Assembly: GCF_042242105.1 (NCBI RefSeq)
Contig: NC_092033.1
Coordinates: 18,966,408 to 19,030,407, forward strand
DNA length: 64,000 bases
Origin: Pempheris klunzingeri
Taxonomy: Eukaryota > Chordata > Actinopteri > Acropomatiformes > Pempheridae
Direction of reading: 5' to 3'
This document shows positions 62,837-64,000 of this stretch, piece by piece. Each line of letters opens with the position of its first letter. Position 1 is the stretch's first letter. The notes below the pieces were generated by a model. It searched no databases and was not told where the DNA came from. It saw nothing but the letters and a program-made list of their open reading frames with translations. The translations under genes and the position numbers were made by a program.

Positions 62837-62850
62837 ACTCACTGTACATA

Positions 62851-64000
62851 CAGCTGCACTCAAAACAAAATTATTAGACCCCCTTTGCAAATTAGGTGTA
62901 TTTGCAAAATGTACAAACTTTCAGCTGTGTTCAATGAACAACTCAAACAAGAGCAAATGAAATAGCTAAACCACTAATATCACAGCCGGTTTCCCAAAAT
63001 TCAGCACAGTATGACACTTGACTACTGCAGACTCAAAATTATACAACCCCCTCTTGACGAGCATCTTTAGTACTCAGTAGAGCACCTTTTAGCTGTTATG
63101 ACCTGCTGCTAACATGATGCATAACCAGACACCAGGTTCTGACAGCGCTCCTGAGGACTCTCAGCCCATTCCTCATGGACAATAACCTCCAGCTCTCTAA
63201 TGTTCTTGGGTTTGTGTGCTGCAACCGCCGTCTTCAAATCCCACCAGATTTTTTGTGAGATTCAAGTCAGGAGACTGTGACGGCCACTCTGGTATCTTCC
63301 AGGACTTTTTCTGACTTTGAGGAATGTTTGGGATCATTGTCCTGTTGGAAGGTCCAGTGACTCCCAAGCTTCAGCTTCCTCACTGACAGCCTTCACTGAT
63401 ACTTCATTGAATCCATGTTATCCTCCAAACGCTGCAGGTTTCCAGCCCCAGAACATCAGTGAACCACCGCCATGCTTCACTGTAGGCAGGGGGTTCCTTT
63501 CAGGGTCTGCCTCATTCTTCCTCCTCCAGACATACTGCTGATCCATAGACCTGAAAAGTTCCACTTTTGTTTCATCGCTCCACAGAGCAGAACCCCAAAA
63601 CTTCTGTGTCTTATTTATATGGTTTCAAGCTTATTGGAGGCGACTTGTCTTGTGCTTTTGGGTCAGTAGTGGTGAACTTCTTAAAGTTCAGGCCTTCAGT
63701 GTTTAGTGTGCTCCTTACTGTAGGAACTGAAACCTCAGTCTTACTGCAGGTCTTTTACAGTCTCTGGAGGGGTTTTGTCCTCCTGCCTCCTCAGAAATCT
63801 GGTGGCAGCTGTTGAGAGCTTCCTCTTTCTGCCACGTCCAGGTAGTGTAGCCAGAGTTCCTTTAGCTTTGACCTTGTGAACTATGTTTCTAACAGTATCT
63901 CTAAGAACATTCAGTGCCTTTGCTGTCTTTTTGTATCCTTTTCCTTGTTTGTGCAAGGCAGTGATCTCCTCTCTTAACTTTTTGGACAATTCTCTTCACT
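62851..64000 (-). mobile_element. Tc1/mariner-family DNA transposon, right part outside the window
   Basis: The left end is placed at CAGCTGCACTC next to a TA dinucleotide (62849-62850), as expected for Tc1-type insertion. The minus strand carries the N-terminal helix-turn-helix part of a transposase at 63741-63989. Further left, the minus strand shows Tc1-like segments such as GGGSLMFWGW near 63440-63485, interrupted by stops and frame changes. The element is therefore defective. The second terminal repeat lies beyond the window. Confidence 0.8.
63741..63989 (-). pseudogene. Tc1-like transposase, N-terminal DNA-binding domain (broken)
   Basis: 82 open codons starting MSKKLREEITALHKQGKGY contain a paired-type helix-turn-helix (TAKALNVLRDTVRNIV) and the GRGRKRKLS motif typical of Tc1 transposases. 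The frame stops after TVKDLQ, well before the DDE catalytic domain, whose remnants continue out of frame to the left. Not expected to be active. Confidence 0.8.

Larger units (their letters stand above)
61263..62850. other. Upstream flank of slc26a3 copy B with simple repeats and retroelement debris
   Basis: Contains a (GGACA)n tract at 61470-61508, a (TG)n tract at 62019-62057 and a retroelement tail at about 62560-62836. No gene is supported. The copy B promoter should lie here or just below. Confidence 0.5.

Overview
The window is a stretch of teleost fish nuclear genome. The evidence is GT-AG introns of about 80 bp to 4 kb, abundant (CA)n, (GA)n and (GGA)n microsatellites, fish-type LINE tails and a Tc1-family transposon, and five genes whose proteins read as close relatives of vertebrate ones. 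All gene models were built by hand from reading frame, splice sites and phase. In every model the exon phases close without a frameshift.

Layout, left to right. (1) 280-12486, plus: the last 22 coding exons of sbf1 (MTMR5), with the GRAM domain, the catalytically dead myotubularin-type phosphatase domain and the C-terminal PH domain. The 5' half lies outside the window. (2) 12487-18554: convergent 3' UTR and intergenic DNA. (3) 18555-27480, minus: ppp6r2, 22 coding exons, complete CDS of about 896 aa; candidate non-coding 5' exons lie between 28.0 and 32.1 kb. (4) 32.1-33.4 kb: the region between ppp6r2 and the divergent cbll1. (5) 33394-37515, plus: cbll1 (Hakai), six exons, about 485 aa. 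(6) 38551-47480 and 50008-60717, both minus: two tandem slc26a3-like anion exchanger genes (copy A about 721 aa, copy B about 733 aa) with identical exon architecture. (7) 61.2-64 kb: a candidate alternative first exon of copy B, retroelement debris, and a Tc1-like element that runs off the right edge.

SBF1 and PPP6R2 are convergent neighbours in human (22q13.33). CBLL1 and SLC26A3 are neighbours in human (7q22.3). Here the two blocks are joined through a head-to-head ppp6r2/cbll1 pair. The genes are not an operon and share no single pathway: membrane-traffic GEF scaffold, PP6 phosphatase regulation, E3 ligase/m6A-writer component, and apical Cl-/HCO3- exchange.

Most notable observations: a 125-bp perfectly identical tract between the two slc26a3 copies, suggesting recent gene conversion; a cbll1 RING exon whose expected acceptor reads AA instead of AG, so the usable upstream acceptor adds five residues between the last two zinc-binding cysteines; separate tiny terminal exons giving the two transporters different PDZ-ligand ends; a GC-AG intron in copy A only; and several microsatellites sitting directly in splice-site regions. 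No previously undescribed multi-gene system was found.
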